From positions 9,296 to 73,295 of the forward strand of contig DASUKM010000043.1 of NCBI GenBank assembly GCA_036278735.1: DNA of 64,000 nucleotides, in the 5' to 3' direction. Below are positions 47,764 to 56,954 of the stretch, piece by piece (position 1 is the first letter of the stretch; the number at the start of each line of letters is the position of its first letter). This DNA comes from DASUKM01 sp036278735. Its GTDB lineage: Bacteria; Acidobacteriota; Vicinamibacteria; Vicinamibacterales; 2-12-FULL-66-21. The position numbers and the translations under genes were made by a program. The notes under the pieces are model-generated. The model was not told the origin of the DNA and did no database searches. It was given only the letters and a program-made list of their open reading frames with translations.

Positions 47764-50646
47764 ATGAACCGAGTGCTCACCGGTGTGGTTCTGACAGTCA
47801 TTTTGCTGAGTGGGTCCCTCGCCTTCGCCCAGAGCGCGCCGGTGGGAACGATCCGCGGTTACGTCAAGGATTCACAGGGGGCCGTGCTCCCTGGGGTCAC
47901 GATCACGGCGACCAGCCCGAGCGTGCCGACGCCATCGGTCGCCGTCAGCGACGGGCAAGGGTTCTTCCGGCTCGTCGACCTCGTGCCCGCCGACTATCGC
48001 ATCGAAGCGGAACTGCAAGGGTTCGCCAAATACGTCCGCGACGGCGTCGCCGTCCGGGCGGGGCTGAACATCAGCCTCGACATTGCCATGACCATCGGCA
48101 ACATGTCGGAGTCCGTTCAGGTCGTCGCGGAAACGCCCCTGCTCGAGACGCAGAAGGCCACGACGTCGGTCAACATCAGCGGCGAGCTGCAGCGGCAGCT
48201 GCCGCTGAGTTCGCGGAGCCAGTTCGCCGACTTTCTCGAAGTCACTCCAGGCGTCGCGGCCCGGGCCGGCGACGCCACCGGCGGCGGGCAGATCTACATG
48301 ATGCGCGGCGGCGAGCTCGAGAACCACGTCATTCAGCTCGATGGCGCCGACATGGGGTCCTTCCGCCAGAACCGGGCGGATCGCCTGCTCACACTCGACA
48401 CCGATGCGATCGACGACGTCCAGGTGACCACGGCCGCCGTGGACGCTTCCGTTCCGCTGGGGTCCGGCGCGGTGATCAACGTGGCAACCAAGTCGGGGAC
48501 GGACCACTTCAAGGGGGCGATCGGCGCGATCTATACACCCGAATCGTGGAACGGCGACAACGCGGGTGGCGGCGATGTGCGGTTCAACAAGATCTTTCAG
48601 CCCGATCTCTCTCTCGGCGGCCCGATTCTTCCCGGGAAGGTCTGGTTCTACGGATCGTACCGGCGCACGCAGCAGTCGTCGGGGATCGGACGCACGCCGG
48701 AACAGATTGCGTTGCTCGAGGCGCTGCGGCCCGGGTTCGAGGCCTTCGACAACGCCGTGAACTCCAATGACTACTATCTGAAGGGCACGTCGCGGCTTTC
48801 CTCGCGGCACCGCCTGTCGGCGTTCTACGAGACCGATCAGCACGCGGAGCAGGGCGATCGCGAGTGGTATGCCCAGCCCATCGCGGTCACCCAGGCCGGC
48901 GGCATGGGCACGAGCGTCCGTCTGGAATCCATCTGGGGCAACTCGGTGACGTCGCGTCTGGTCGGTTCGTACAACAACAAGAGCACGAATTCGAACTTCG
49001 ACGTCTACAACGGCTACATTCACGACGGTCCGTCCGAATCGGTCAACGCAGGCACGTTCCTGTCGAAGGGGGTTATCAAGGGCACCGGCGAGATCGCGCT
49101 GCTGAACAACGATTCGAGCTACGGCATCTCGCCGGCCTCGAAGGCCACGTTCCAGGCCGACCTGACGTACTACCATGCCGGGTTGGCCGGCTCGCACGAA
49201 CTGCAGACCGGCCTCTTCGTCCAGGCCCTGCGCAGTTCCGACGAGACCAGATACCCGAACGACGGGTACGCCCTCGAGGAGCTCGTCCTCAACGACCCCG
49301 CCAATCCGGCCGCGGGCCTGACGCCCTTCCACAAAGAAGTCTACGATGCGGCCGACGTCAAGGAGGACGCCACCGCGGCGAACGACTACGGCTTCTACGT
49401 GCAGGACAACTGGCATCCCGCCTCCCGCCTGACGCTCAACCTCGGCGTCCGGTTCGATCAGATCAAGGCCACCGAGCGCGTCTTCGGCGTCCGGCTCGAA
49501 GACGCGATGCACGTCGGGCCGCGGCTGGGGGCCACGTGGGTCCTGACGAGCGATCAGGCGAACGTGGTCAAGGCGAGCTTTTCACGCGTGCACGAGATGC
49601 CGATGCCACGGAACCTGGGAAGCGTCGGGTCTGCATCGGCCGGAGTGACCGACTACTACGACAACGACCTCGACGGCACGTTCGAGACCGTCCTCTTCAC
49701 GCCCGGCACCACCACCGCCCGATCGGACCGCGTCCCCGACCCCCAGCACCACCAGCCCTTCATCGACGAGTGGACGGTGGGGTATCAGCGGCAGCTCCCC
49801 GGCACCGCGACGGTGAGCATCGACTTCGCGCACCGGGAATACAAGGACATCCCCGCGCTGGTCGAGACCAACGGGATCTACGACGGCAACGTCTTCAAGG
49901 GCTACCAGGACGAGGCGTTCAACCAGATCTACTCCATCACGAACAATCAGTGGAACTCGCTGGTGTACGAGGGGATCGAACTGACCTTCAGCAAGCGCTC
50001 CAAATGGGTCCAGCTGCTCGGCGGCTACACCCGCGCCTTCGATCACATCGCCGGGACGTGGCAGCCGAACGACCCCGCTTCGTTCATTCAGCCCGACGCC
50101 TTCCCGAACGATCGCGGCATCGGCAGCATCCGCGGGAACAAGAACAACAGCCTCTCCGGCGACTCCGACACGAGAAGCCCCTCCTGGCAGCCGAACAACT
50201 TCCGCGTGGGGGGGACGTTCCTTACCCCCTGGGGGGTGACCGCGGCGGTCAGCTACGCGTATCAGTCTGGTGAATACTCGGGCTCGGTCGTCACGAACCT
50301 CGACAGCCCCGATCCGCAGTTCGGTCCGAGCAAGGTGAAGCTGTCGAACGGCCGCACCGTCTCGAACCCGCTGGCGACCACGATCCGGTTTGCCTATCCG
50401 ACACGCGGCGAGGGGCAGCTCTCGCTCCCCGCCCTGCAGGATCTCAACGTGCGGCTGGGATACGATCTGAACATCACTGGAAATCGCCAGGTCCGGCTGG
50501 CGCTCGACGTCTTCAACGTCATGAACCGCGGCTCGTTCGAGCAGTGGCTGGACGGTGCCAACCAGTTGTACAGCCCGAACTACGGACTGGGGCGCGCCCG
50601 GCAGTTCCCGCGGGTATTCCAGGCCTCGGTGCGCTTCTCCTTCTGA
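47764..50646 (+). CDS. TonB-dependent outer-membrane receptor with carboxypeptidase-regulatory domain
   Basis: The 960-residue protein has a signal peptide (MNRVLTGVVLTVILLSGSLAFA), a carboxypeptidase-regulatory-like domain (GTIRGYVKDSQGAVLPGVTI to LQGFAKYVRDGVAV, residues about 27-105), a plug domain (YMMRGGELENHVIQLDGADM, VQVTTAAVDASVPLGSGAVINVAT) and a long C-terminal barrel ending in VRFSF. This architecture is typical of Acidobacteriota receptors for large nutrients such as glycans or peptides. It lies 36 bases before a PhoD-like gene and probably shares its promoter. Confidence 0.93.
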   Translation: MNRVLTGVVLTVILLSGSLAFAQSAPVGTIRGYVKDSQGAVLPGVTITATSPSVPTPSVAVSDGQGFFRLVDLVPADYRIEAELQGFAKYVRDGVAVRAGLNISLDIAMTIGNMSESVQVVAETPLLETQKATTSVNISGELQRQLPLSSRSQFADFLEVTPGVAARAGDATGGGQIYMMRGGELENHVIQLDGADMGSFRQNRADRLLTLDTDAIDDVQVTTAAVDASVPLGSGAVINVATKSGTDHFKGAIGAIYTPESWNGDNAGGGDVRFNKIFQPDLSLGGPILPGKVWFYGSYRRTQQSSGIGRTPEQIALLEALRPGFEAFDNAVNSNDYYLKGTSRLSSRHRLSAFYETDQHAEQGDREWYAQPIAVTQAGGMGTSVRLESIWGNSVTSRLVGSYNNKSTNSNFDVYNGYIHDGPSESVNAGTFLSKGVIKGTGEIALLNNDSSYGISPASKATFQADLTYYHAGLAGSHELQTGLFVQALRSSDETRYPNDGYALEELVLNDPANPAAGLTPFHKEVYDAADVKEDATAANDYGFYVQDNWHPASRLTLNLGVRFDQIKATERVFGVRLEDAMHVGPRLGATWVLTSDQANVVKASFSRVHEMPMPRNLGSVGSASAGVTDYYDNDLDGTFETVLFTPGTTTARSDRVPDPQHHQPFIDEWTVGYQRQLPGTATVSIDFAHREYKDIPALVETNGIYDGNVFKGYQDEAFNQIYSITNNQWNSLVYEGIELTFSKRSKWVQLLGGYTRAFDHIAGTWQPNDPASFIQPDAFPNDRGIGSIRGNKNNSLSGDSDTRSPSWQPNNFRVGGTFLTPWGVTAAVSYAYQSGEYSGSVVTNLDSPDPQFGPSKVKLSNGRTVSNPLATTIRFAYPTRGEGQLSLPALQDLNVRLGYDLNITGNRQVRLALDVFNVMNRGSFEQWLDGANQLYSPNYGLGRARQFPRVFQASVRFSF

Positions 50647-50682
50647 AGACCAGGCCGAAGGACACATGTACAAGGGAAAGCC

Positions 50683-52560
50683 ATGAGATTGCTCCGTCTT
50701 TCGATTCTCCTCGTCGCGTGCGCGGCGGTCACGACGGTCTCCGGGCAGCAGGCGCCAATCACGATTACGCACGGCCCGATTCTCGGCCGGCTGGATTCGA
50801 CCCAGGTCGGCGTGTGGGTGCGCACGTCGAGGCCGGCCACGTTCCACGTGCATTACGGGACTGACGAGCAGCACCTCGACCAGGTTTCGCCGGCCGGCAC
50901 GACCGAGATTTCGCACGACAACACCGGTTGGGTGCTCATCAAGGGACTTCATCCCAATACGAAGTACTTCTACCAGGTGCTCGTCGGAGACGCCTCGGCG
51001 CCGGTCCGGCCCGACGGTTCGTTCCTGACGCTCCCCTCCGCCGACGACTATCGGAACGCGAAGTACAACCCGAAAGGGCTGTTCAACTTCCGGTTCGAGT
51101 ACGGAACCGGCAACAATCAGCGCCCGATGGGCGAAGGGCCCTGGCCTCCGGCTTTCAAGACGATGCTCGACAAGCTGAAGGACAAGGTGTACTTCGAGCT
51201 GCAGAACGGCGACTTCATCTATGAGGAGAAGCGGGACTATCCGGTGAAGGACTGGCTGACTCAGGTCGGCCTCACCGCCGGCCAGGCGCCCCGGATCGTC
51301 AACCTGGTCCCGAGCATCGTGGGCGTCTGGGAGAACTACAAGCTGTACCTCGAGCGTGGGAAGGCGCTGGCCGCGTGGCACCGGAACATGCCCGCGATGT
51401 TCGTCTGGGACGATCACGAAGTCCTGGACAACATCGACGGCACCGGCACCGTCGGTCGCCGGAATCGGAAGGCGGTGTTCAGGGACATCGGCACGCGCGC
51501 GTGGTACGACTACATCGGCTGGTCGAACCCGGTGCCGCCAGGCGACGTTCAGTTCGGGAAGGCGCAGCTCAAAGCGGGCAGCAATGTCCTGACCGATCCC
51601 CGGGCCGATTTCACCAAGCTGTCGGTCGAAGACAAGGATCCAGGTGAGCTGGAAGTCGCCTGGGGCGGCCTGGCCGCGGGCGTGCCCCAGAAGAACCTGG
51701 ATCACCTGCCCGGCATCGAGGGAGACCCCAATGCCAACGTCTACCAGATCATGCAGACGATCGACGCGCACCATCTCCGCGTGCGGCCAGCCGCCAAGAG
51801 CAACGACGAGGCGACGTACAGCATCGGGCGCGAGTCGTACTTCGAGAGACGCATCGGCAACGTCGACATGTTCGTCCTCGACACGCGCGGCCACCGGGAC
51901 GTGAGCGACACGAGCCACGCCAACCGCCCGAATCTGACGATGCTGGGGGCCAGGCAGAAAGCGTGGCTGAAGGATCGCATGCGGAAGAGCGACGCCGACA
52001 TCTTCTTCGTCGTCACCGGCGTGACGTTCATGATTCCGCACACCGGCGGGACGCCCAAGGCGAACGCCAGCGAGGCGAACGCCGGGGCCGCGGCCGCACC
52101 CAAGCACGACGAGGCGTGGACCGGCTTCATCAACGAACGCGAGGAGCTGATCAGGTTCTGGGAGTCGCTGGGCAAGAACGTGTTCGTGCTGTCGGGCGAC
52201 GTGCACAACAGCTTCTCGATCAAGATCACCGATCGCATCTGGGAGCTGGCGTCGGGGCCGCACAACTCGCGGAACCATCGCGCCGACGCCGAAGGGAACC
52301 CGCCGCCCAACGGCATCTTCGACTCAGTAGGGCGCAAGTGCGAGATCCGGTGGTCGAGCTATTTCCTGCCGGACGTCCCCGCGCCGCTCGTGCGGCAGCC
52401 GATCTATACGGTGATCCAGATCAACAACGTGTTCGACAACAAAATCGAGCCGAACACGCACCGCTGGATCGCCTATCCGCATCCGCAGGTCGTGGCCCAG
52501 TGGTACGACGGCTTCACCGGCGATCTGCTCTATGCGGAGTCAATCCTGGTCGACGAGTAG
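50683..52560 (+). CDS. PhoD-like alkaline phosphatase/phosphodiesterase
   Basis: The 625-residue protein has a signal peptide (MRLLRLSILLVACAAVTTVSG), a fibronectin-like N-terminal domain (GRLDSTQVGVWVRTSRPATF) and the PhoD metal-binding catalytic core: ELQNGDFIYEE, AMFVWDDHEVLDN, MFVLDTRGHRD, VLSGDVHNSFSI and HNSRNH. PhoD enzymes hydrolyse phosphate mono- and diesters outside the cytoplasm with calcium and iron. With the TonB receptor before it, it may release phosphate or handle a phosphorylated nutrient at the cell surface. Confidence 0.88.
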   Translation: MRLLRLSILLVACAAVTTVSGQQAPITITHGPILGRLDSTQVGVWVRTSRPATFHVHYGTDEQHLDQVSPAGTTEISHDNTGWVLIKGLHPNTKYFYQVLVGDASAPVRPDGSFLTLPSADDYRNAKYNPKGLFNFRFEYGTGNNQRPMGEGPWPPAFKTMLDKLKDKVYFELQNGDFIYEEKRDYPVKDWLTQVGLTAGQAPRIVNLVPSIVGVWENYKLYLERGKALAAWHRNMPAMFVWDDHEVLDNIDGTGTVGRRNRKAVFRDIGTRAWYDYIGWSNPVPPGDVQFGKAQLKAGSNVLTDPRADFTKLSVEDKDPGELEVAWGGLAAGVPQKNLDHLPGIEGDPNANVYQIMQTIDAHHLRVRPAAKSNDEATYSIGRESYFERRIGNVDMFVLDTRGHRDVSDTSHANRPNLTMLGARQKAWLKDRMRKSDADIFFVVTGVTFMIPHTGGTPKANASEANAGAAAAPKHDEAWTGFINEREELIRFWESLGKNVFVLSGDVHNSFSIKITDRIWELASGPHNSRNHRADAEGNPPPNGIFDSVGRKCEIRWSSYFLPDVPAPLVRQPIYTVIQINNVFDNKIEPNTHRWIAYPHPQVVAQWYDGFTGDLLYAESILVDE

Positions 52561-52961
52561 GCCGGGAGCCGGGGATCCGGCACCGACGCGGGCGGACTTC
52601 TTCCTCCCGGCAGTGCGTTCGCGTCGGCCTCACCGGACCCGCGCGCGAGGGCTGGCCCGGCCGGCCGCGCGCATCGTGAGCCGAACGGCCGCTGAAGGAG
52701 GCACCTCATTCCGTCGACGATCCGGGCGCTGCTGATGGCCCACGTTGTCTTCGGCACGTTGACAATCGTCGCAGCAGTCTGGGTGTTCGTCGACGTCCTC
52801 GATGCCGGCGGCGCCAGCCGCCGGCGAATCCGTCTGATGAGCCTCGCCGTCGCTGCGCGGCGACAGCCGACGCGGATCTGAGACGCGATTGAGGTAAAAC
52901 CCGGCAACGAGGAGCAGCCCGAGACCGTCCCAGGCGGACGTCTAGCCCAGCCGACGATCCT
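52561..52961. other. 401-bp region between convergent genes, with one small ORF
   Basis: Apart from the small membrane-peptide ORF at 52708-52881, nothing recognisable was seen. A GC-rich stretch at 52590-52680 has no coding pattern. Confidence 0.6.
52708..52881 (+). CDS. Small membrane peptide with ATT start, possibly a truncated gene
   Basis: A perfect AAGGAGG (52695-52701) lies 6 bases before an ATT codon that opens a 57-residue frame; the first ATG is 27 bases further (52735). The peptide has one hydrophobic helix (AHVVFGTLTIVAAVWVFVDVLDAG) followed by a basic stretch and stops soon after RIRLMSLAVA. It may use the rare AUU start, or be the 5' remnant of a longer membrane protein whose ATG mutated to ATT and whose 3' part was lost. 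Confidence 0.4.
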   Translation: MPSTIRALLMAHVVFGTLTIVAAVWVFVDVLDAGGASRRRIRLMSLAVAARRQPTRI

Positions 52962-54509
52962 CTACCGCTTGTGGAGCCATTGGTCGTACAGCGAGGGCCC
53001 GTCCATCGTCTCGAAGGAGAGCGGCGGAAGCGCGACCTGCGCCGGCAGCGCCTTCATCGCGGCGTCGATCTCCGCGTCGGTGTCGGCCGCCAGATAGCGC
53101 TGGAGCGCCGCGGTGAAGTCCGGCAGCATCTGCTCGACCTCGTGATCGACCGCGTGCGTGCCGCCGTGAACGATCGTCAGGTGTCCATGGTCGAGCACGC
53201 GGGACTGGTGCACCGCGTTCTCCATCGGCGTCGAGAGGTCCATGTCTCCCTCGAAGAGCACGACCGGCGGTGCGATCCGGAAATCGGCGAGGAACGACTC
53301 CGGCACGTGGTGCGTGGCCGTGAGGTCGCGTGTCGCGAAGTAGCCGGGCTCGAGCGGCCCGACCCACTGCTGCTCGGTCTGGGCCTTGAGCCGCGCTTCG
53401 CGGGCCGGGCTGATGCCCAGGCTGTTGTCGATCAGGAGCCCGATCATGGCCTTCCCGCCGGTGCTGGTGCGCGACTGGAACGTCCTGGCCGCGAGGTACC
53501 GATAGTCCCCCTTGTACAACTCGAGGATGAATCGCGGCCACCGCTCGAGATTTTCGCGGCGCGACCCGGCCGTCGGCGCCTTGAGGATCTTCTGCAGATC
53601 GTACTTGCCGACGGTGACCGCCACGGGCTTGCCCGTGCGCGGGTTCGTGATCGTCACCGTCCGGGGCGCCCGGTCCAGCCGATCCAGGACCGTCTTGGCG
53701 GCCTGGAGCAGACCCCCCTCGGGAATGGCCCCCTTCAGCCGGCTGTCCGCGTCGGCCTCGGAGGCCAGCCGGGTGATCGCTCTCCAGAGATTCTGCGGGC
53801 TGTCGTACCCGTAGTCGAGCGGCTCGATGCCGCGCAGCAGCACGCGGTCGACCGACGCCTGATGTCGCCTCAGGAACGCGAAGCTCCACTGCGACCCGAA
53901 GCTGCCGGCGCGCAGGATGATGCGGTCGTAGCCGAGCGCCTGGCGCAGATCCTCGACGTCGTCGGCGATGTTGATGATGTCGTATCCGCTCAGATCGACG
54001 CCGCGCCTGGTCCACTCCGCCTGCGTGCGCTCGACGACGGCGCGGCGGGCGATCCGGTCGCGCTCCTGGGTCGCGGGCTGATCGAGCGGCTTGGGCGAGG
54101 ACGGCCAGCGCATGTCGGGCGCGAGCGGCTGGTCCGGATTGCCGCGCTGATTCACGAAGAGGATGTCGCGGCCCGAGGCTCGGAGAAACTGGATTTCGCG
54201 CAGGTAGTCCGGGGAGATGTTGGCGCGCGTCACGAATCCGCCCGGGCCGCCCGGCAGGAAGAAGATCGGCGACCCCGTGCCGCGCGTGCCGCGAATCCGA
54301 ATGAACTCGATCGCAATCGTCCGGCTGTTCGCCTTCGCGCGATTCTCCGGCACGAACAGCAGACCCTCCTCCGCCGGGATGCTGACGCCGGGTCCCTGAA
54401 TGGTGAACGGCGAGAGGAACACCGAATGCACCGGCGGCTCCTTTACCGCTACTGCGCCGGAAGCGGCGGCGAGAGCCACGACGCCCGCCGCGATCCCAAG
54501 TGTCCGCAT
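52962..54509 (-). CDS. Secreted alpha/beta hydrolase (tripeptidyl aminopeptidase-like)
   Basis: The 515-residue protein has a signal peptide (MRTLGIAAGVVALAAASGAVA) and the fold of proline-iminopeptidase/tripeptidyl-aminopeptidase relatives: FFLPGGPGGFV (oxyanion loop), LRAGSFGSQWSFAFLRRH (nucleophile Ser), VLFEGDMDLSTPMENA (Asp) and VHGGTHAVDHE (His). It probably cleaves short peptides in the periplasm. A 24-codon leader ORF overlaps its start by one base, and RidA is encoded upstream on the same strand. Confidence 0.85.
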   Translation of the reverse strand: MRTLGIAAGVVALAAASGAVAVKEPPVHSVFLSPFTIQGPGVSIPAEEGLLFVPENRAKANSRTIAIEFIRIRGTRGTGSPIFFLPGGPGGFVTRANISPDYLREIQFLRASGRDILFVNQRGNPDQPLAPDMRWPSSPKPLDQPATQERDRIARRAVVERTQAEWTRRGVDLSGYDIINIADDVEDLRQALGYDRIILRAGSFGSQWSFAFLRRHQASVDRVLLRGIEPLDYGYDSPQNLWRAITRLASEADADSRLKGAIPEGGLLQAAKTVLDRLDRAPRTVTITNPRTGKPVAVTVGKYDLQKILKAPTAGSRRENLERWPRFILELYKGDYRYLAARTFQSRTSTGGKAMIGLLIDNSLGISPAREARLKAQTEQQWVGPLEPGYFATRDLTATHHVPESFLADFRIAPPVVLFEGDMDLSTPMENAVHQSRVLDHGHLTIVHGGTHAVDHEVEQMLPDFTAALQRYLAADTDAEIDAAMKALPAQVALPPLSFETMDGPSLYDQWLHKR

Positions 54510-54583
54510 CAGTTGACTCCCTTCGTGTTCGGGCGGCCGTTCACCGCATGGCCTTCGATTGTCTCTGCACTACGCGCGTGCAT
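54509..54583 (-). CDS. 24-residue leader ORF coupled to the hydrolase gene
   Basis: AGGAGG (54591-54596) lies 7 bases before an ATG opening a 24-codon frame whose TGA overlaps the hydrolase ATG (TGATG). The peptide begins MHARSAETIEGH and ends NTKGVN; it is polar and resembles no known family. It may serve translational coupling rather than encode a functional peptide. Confidence 0.4.
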   Translation of the reverse strand: MHARSAETIEGHAVNGRPNTKGVN

Positions 54584-54643
54584 GGCTGCACCTCCTGTCA
54601 GTCGTTCTGGCTTTCCGCCCGCGTTCGAATCGCTGGTCCTGGC

Positions 54644-55039
54644 TCAGGGCAGGACGGCGATCGCCTCGATCTCGATGTCGGCTCCGAGGTGCAGCGGGCC
54701 GGTCGGCACGATCGAACGCGCCGGCCGGTGGCCCCCGAAGAACTCGCCGTAGGCCGTGTTGACGCGGTCCCAGAGGGCGACGTCCGTCAGGAAGATCGTC
54801 GTCTTGAGCACCAGATCGCGGCGGCTGCCGGCTGCCCGAAGGGCGGCATCCATGTTCTCGAGCGCCTGGCGCGTCTGGACTTCGATGGGCCGGCCGGCCA
54901 GGGCCTGACTGGTGCCGGGGTCGACCGGGAGCTGCCCCGAGACGAAAATGAGTCCGTCGCAGGCAACGGCATGGCTATAATGCCCGCACGGTGCTGGGGC
55001 ATCGGCGGGAGACGATGGTTTCGGCTGGCGTGCGGACAT
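54644..55039 (-). CDS. RidA/YjgF family protein (enamine/imine deaminase)
   Basis: The 131-residue protein has the RidA pattern: YSHAVACDGLIFVSGQLPVDPG, TRQALENMDAALRAAG, TTIFLTDVALWDRVN and RSIVPTGPLHLGADIEIEAIA. The conserved Arg that binds the carboxylate of 2-aminoacrylate-type substrates is in PARSIV. RidA clears reactive enamines made by PLP dehydratases, which fits the threonine dehydratase at 55959. A CAGGAGT ribosome binding site precedes the ATG. Confidence 0.9.
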   Translation of the reverse strand: MSARQPKPSSPADAPAPCGHYSHAVACDGLIFVSGQLPVDPGTSQALAGRPIEVQTRQALENMDAALRAAGSRRDLVLKTTIFLTDVALWDRVNTAYGEFFGGHRPARSIVPTGPLHLGADIEIEAIAVLP

Positions 55040-55154
55040 GGGACTCCTGCGTGTCGAAGGGCGCGAACCCGGCTGCGCGGCGCCGGCGGGGCGCGGTTCG
55101 CAAGACGGTTTGTTCGGGACTGCTCGTCGCGTCGTGAGTGCAGCCGAGGGTGAG

Positions 55155-55169
55155 TATGATATATAATAT
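55155..55169. promoter_or_regulatory. AT-rich operator-like site A before the GntR gene
   Basis: TATGATATATAATAT includes the palindrome ATGATATATAAT, of the form ATNATATATNAT (55156-55167). It contains a TATAAT -10-like hexamer (55162-55167) 51 bases before the GTG of the regulator gene. It matches site B (59985-59999) at 14 of 15 positions. Confidence 0.5.
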
Positions 55170-55218
55170 TTAGAACGAGCGCAATCGCGCCCTTATCCTC
55201 AACCGGACGAAAGCCCCT

Positions 55219-55926
55219 GTGATCCCACTGACCAGCCGCGTCAATTCCCTGCTCGATCTCGATCCCGGCGTCTCGCCGCCCGCCGCCCTGCCGGATCGGC
55301 TCTACGCCATCCTCAAGCACCGCATCCTGACGTGCGCGATGCGTCCGGGGGAGCGGATCGTCGAGAAGACGATCTGCGCCGAGATGACCATCTCACGTAC
55401 ACCGCTCCGGGAGGCCATCAACCGGCTCGCGCTCGAGGGGCTCGTCGTGTTGACGCCGTATCGCGGCTACGCGGTCGCCCCCGTGACGGTTCGGTCGTTT
55501 CAGGAACTTTGCGAGGTGCGGCGGATCGTCGAGCCGGACACGGCCGCCCTGGCCGCCACGCGCGCCAGCACGGAACAACTGGCCGCCCTGCGAGCGGAAG
55601 CCGAGTTGAAGTACACGCCGGGGCAGCCGGAAACCTACGAGCGCTACCTCCGCGCCAACAGCCGCTTCCATCGCGCGCTGGCACGGTGCGCCGACAATTC
55701 GCTGCTCGAAGTGGTCGTGACGTCAGCGCTCGATCGACACCAGCGGCCGCTGTATCTGGGTCTCGATGTCGGCCTCGACGCGCAAGCCGCGACGACCGAA
55801 CACCTGGCTCTTGTCCAAGCGCTCGAGAACCACGACGCGAAGCAGGCCCGCGCGTTGATGTTCGACCACGTGTCGCACGCCGAGGCGCGGATCGTTGCCG
55901 CGCTGTCGGCTGCGGGATACCAGTAA
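55219..55926 (+). CDS. GntR-family transcriptional regulator with FCD domain
   Basis: The 235-residue protein has an N-terminal winged helix (LYAILKHRILTCAMRPGERIVEKTICAEMTISRTPLREAINRL) and a C-terminal FCD helical ligand domain (RRIVEPDTAALAA; FHRALARCADNSLLEVV; HLALVQALENHDAKQARALMFDHVSHAE). FCD metal-binding residues (Asp in EPDT, His in RFHRAL, His in TTEHLALV, His in DHVSHAE) are visible. Regulators of this family usually repress catabolic genes until a carboxylate or amino-acid-like ligand binds. Flanking RidA and threonine dehydratase genes are likely targets. Confidence 0.92.
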   Translation: MIPLTSRVNSLLDLDPGVSPPAALPDRLYAILKHRILTCAMRPGERIVEKTICAEMTISRTPLREAINRLALEGLVVLTPYRGYAVAPVTVRSFQELCEVRRIVEPDTAALAATRASTEQLAALRAEAELKYTPGQPETYERYLRANSRFHRALARCADNSLLEVVVTSALDRHQRPLYLGLDVGLDAQAATTEHLALVQALENHDAKQARALMFDHVSHAEARIVAALSAAGYQ

Positions 55927-55958
55927 CCTCACGTCCGCCGTCGACGTCAGCCGCTGCC

Positions 55959-56954
55959 TCAATCACGGGTACCGAACCATTCGCCGGCCCGCGCGAGTTC
56001 GACGTTGCCGCCGCTCAGTACGATCCCGACACGCTTGTCCGCGACGGGGACGAGGCCGCAGAGCACCGCGGCGGCGGCGAGCGCCCCGGTCGGTTCCACC
56101 ACCAGCTTCAACCGTTCCCAGACCATGCGCATGCCGGCGATGAGCTGCTCGTCGCTGACGAGCACGAAATCGTGGACGTAACGTCGCACGAGGGGAAAGG
56201 TGACTGTGCCGAGCGACGGCGTTCGCGCGCCGTCGGCAATTGTCTGCGGGTTGTCGCACGTCTGCAGGACACCGGTCCTGAACGACCGCGCCGCATCGTC
56301 GGCGCCAGCCGGCTCGACGCCGATCACGCGACACCCGGGCGCCATCGATGCTGCGGCAATCGCGCATCCCGAGAGGAGGCCGCCCCCGCCGCAGGGGACG
56401 AGCAGCAGGTCGAGCGCGCCGGTGTACTCCAGCAGCTCGCGTCCGGCCGTCCCCTGTCCGGCGACGATGGCCGGATGGTTGTATGGGGGGATGACGGTCA
56501 AGCCGCGCTCCGCCGCGACCGTGACGGCCAGCTCCTCGCGCGAATGCGTGGCGCGGTCGTAGAGGATCACCTCGCCGCCATAGGCGCGCGTGGCGTCGAG
56601 CTTCACCTGGGGCGCGTCGGTCGGCATGATGATGGTCGCCGGAATGGCGAGTTCCCGCCCGGCCAGCGCGATGGCCTGTGCGTGATTGCCGGACGAGTAG
56701 GCCAGCACGCCGCGCGCCCGCGCGGCCGCGTCGAGGCTGGCGAGCGCGTTGTAGGCCCCGCGGAACTTGAAGGCGCCCGCCCGCTGCAGGCTCTCGCACT
56801 TGAAGAAAAGCTCCCCGCCCACGAGCGCATTCAGCGATCGCGAAACGGCGGTCGGCGTGCGATAGCTGTGGCCGCTCAGCCGTTTGGCCGCGTCCAGGAT
56901 GTCCGAGAAATCGACCGAATCCGATGTGGCCGATGGTTGAGCGCCGACGTCCAT
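55959..56954 (-). CDS. Threonine/serine dehydratase-like PLP enzyme (fold type II)
   Basis: The 331-residue protein has the PLP lysine in GAFKFRGAYNAL, the SSGNHAQAIALAG substrate loop, the phosphate-binding PCGGGGLLSG, and the late VLSGGN. It lacks the C-terminal ACT-like regulatory domain of biosynthetic IlvA, so it is a catabolic-type threonine dehydratase or a serine racemase relative. It makes 2-oxobutyrate or pyruvate via an enamine that RidA can hydrolyse. Its ATG overlaps the stop of the upstream BNR gene (ATGA). Confidence 0.9.
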   Translation of the reverse strand: MDVGAQPSATSDSVDFSDILDAAKRLSGHSYRTPTAVSRSLNALVGGELFFKCESLQRAGAFKFRGAYNALASLDAAARARGVLAYSSGNHAQAIALAGRELAIPATIIMPTDAPQVKLDATRAYGGEVILYDRATHSREELAVTVAAERGLTVIPPYNHPAIVAGQGTAGRELLEYTGALDLLLVPCGGGGLLSGCAIAAASMAPGCRVIGVEPAGADDAARSFRTGVLQTCDNPQTIADGARTPSLGTVTFPLVRRYVHDFVLVSDEQLIAGMRMVWERLKLVVEPTGALAAAAVLCGLVPVADKRVGIVLSGGNVELARAGEWFGTRD

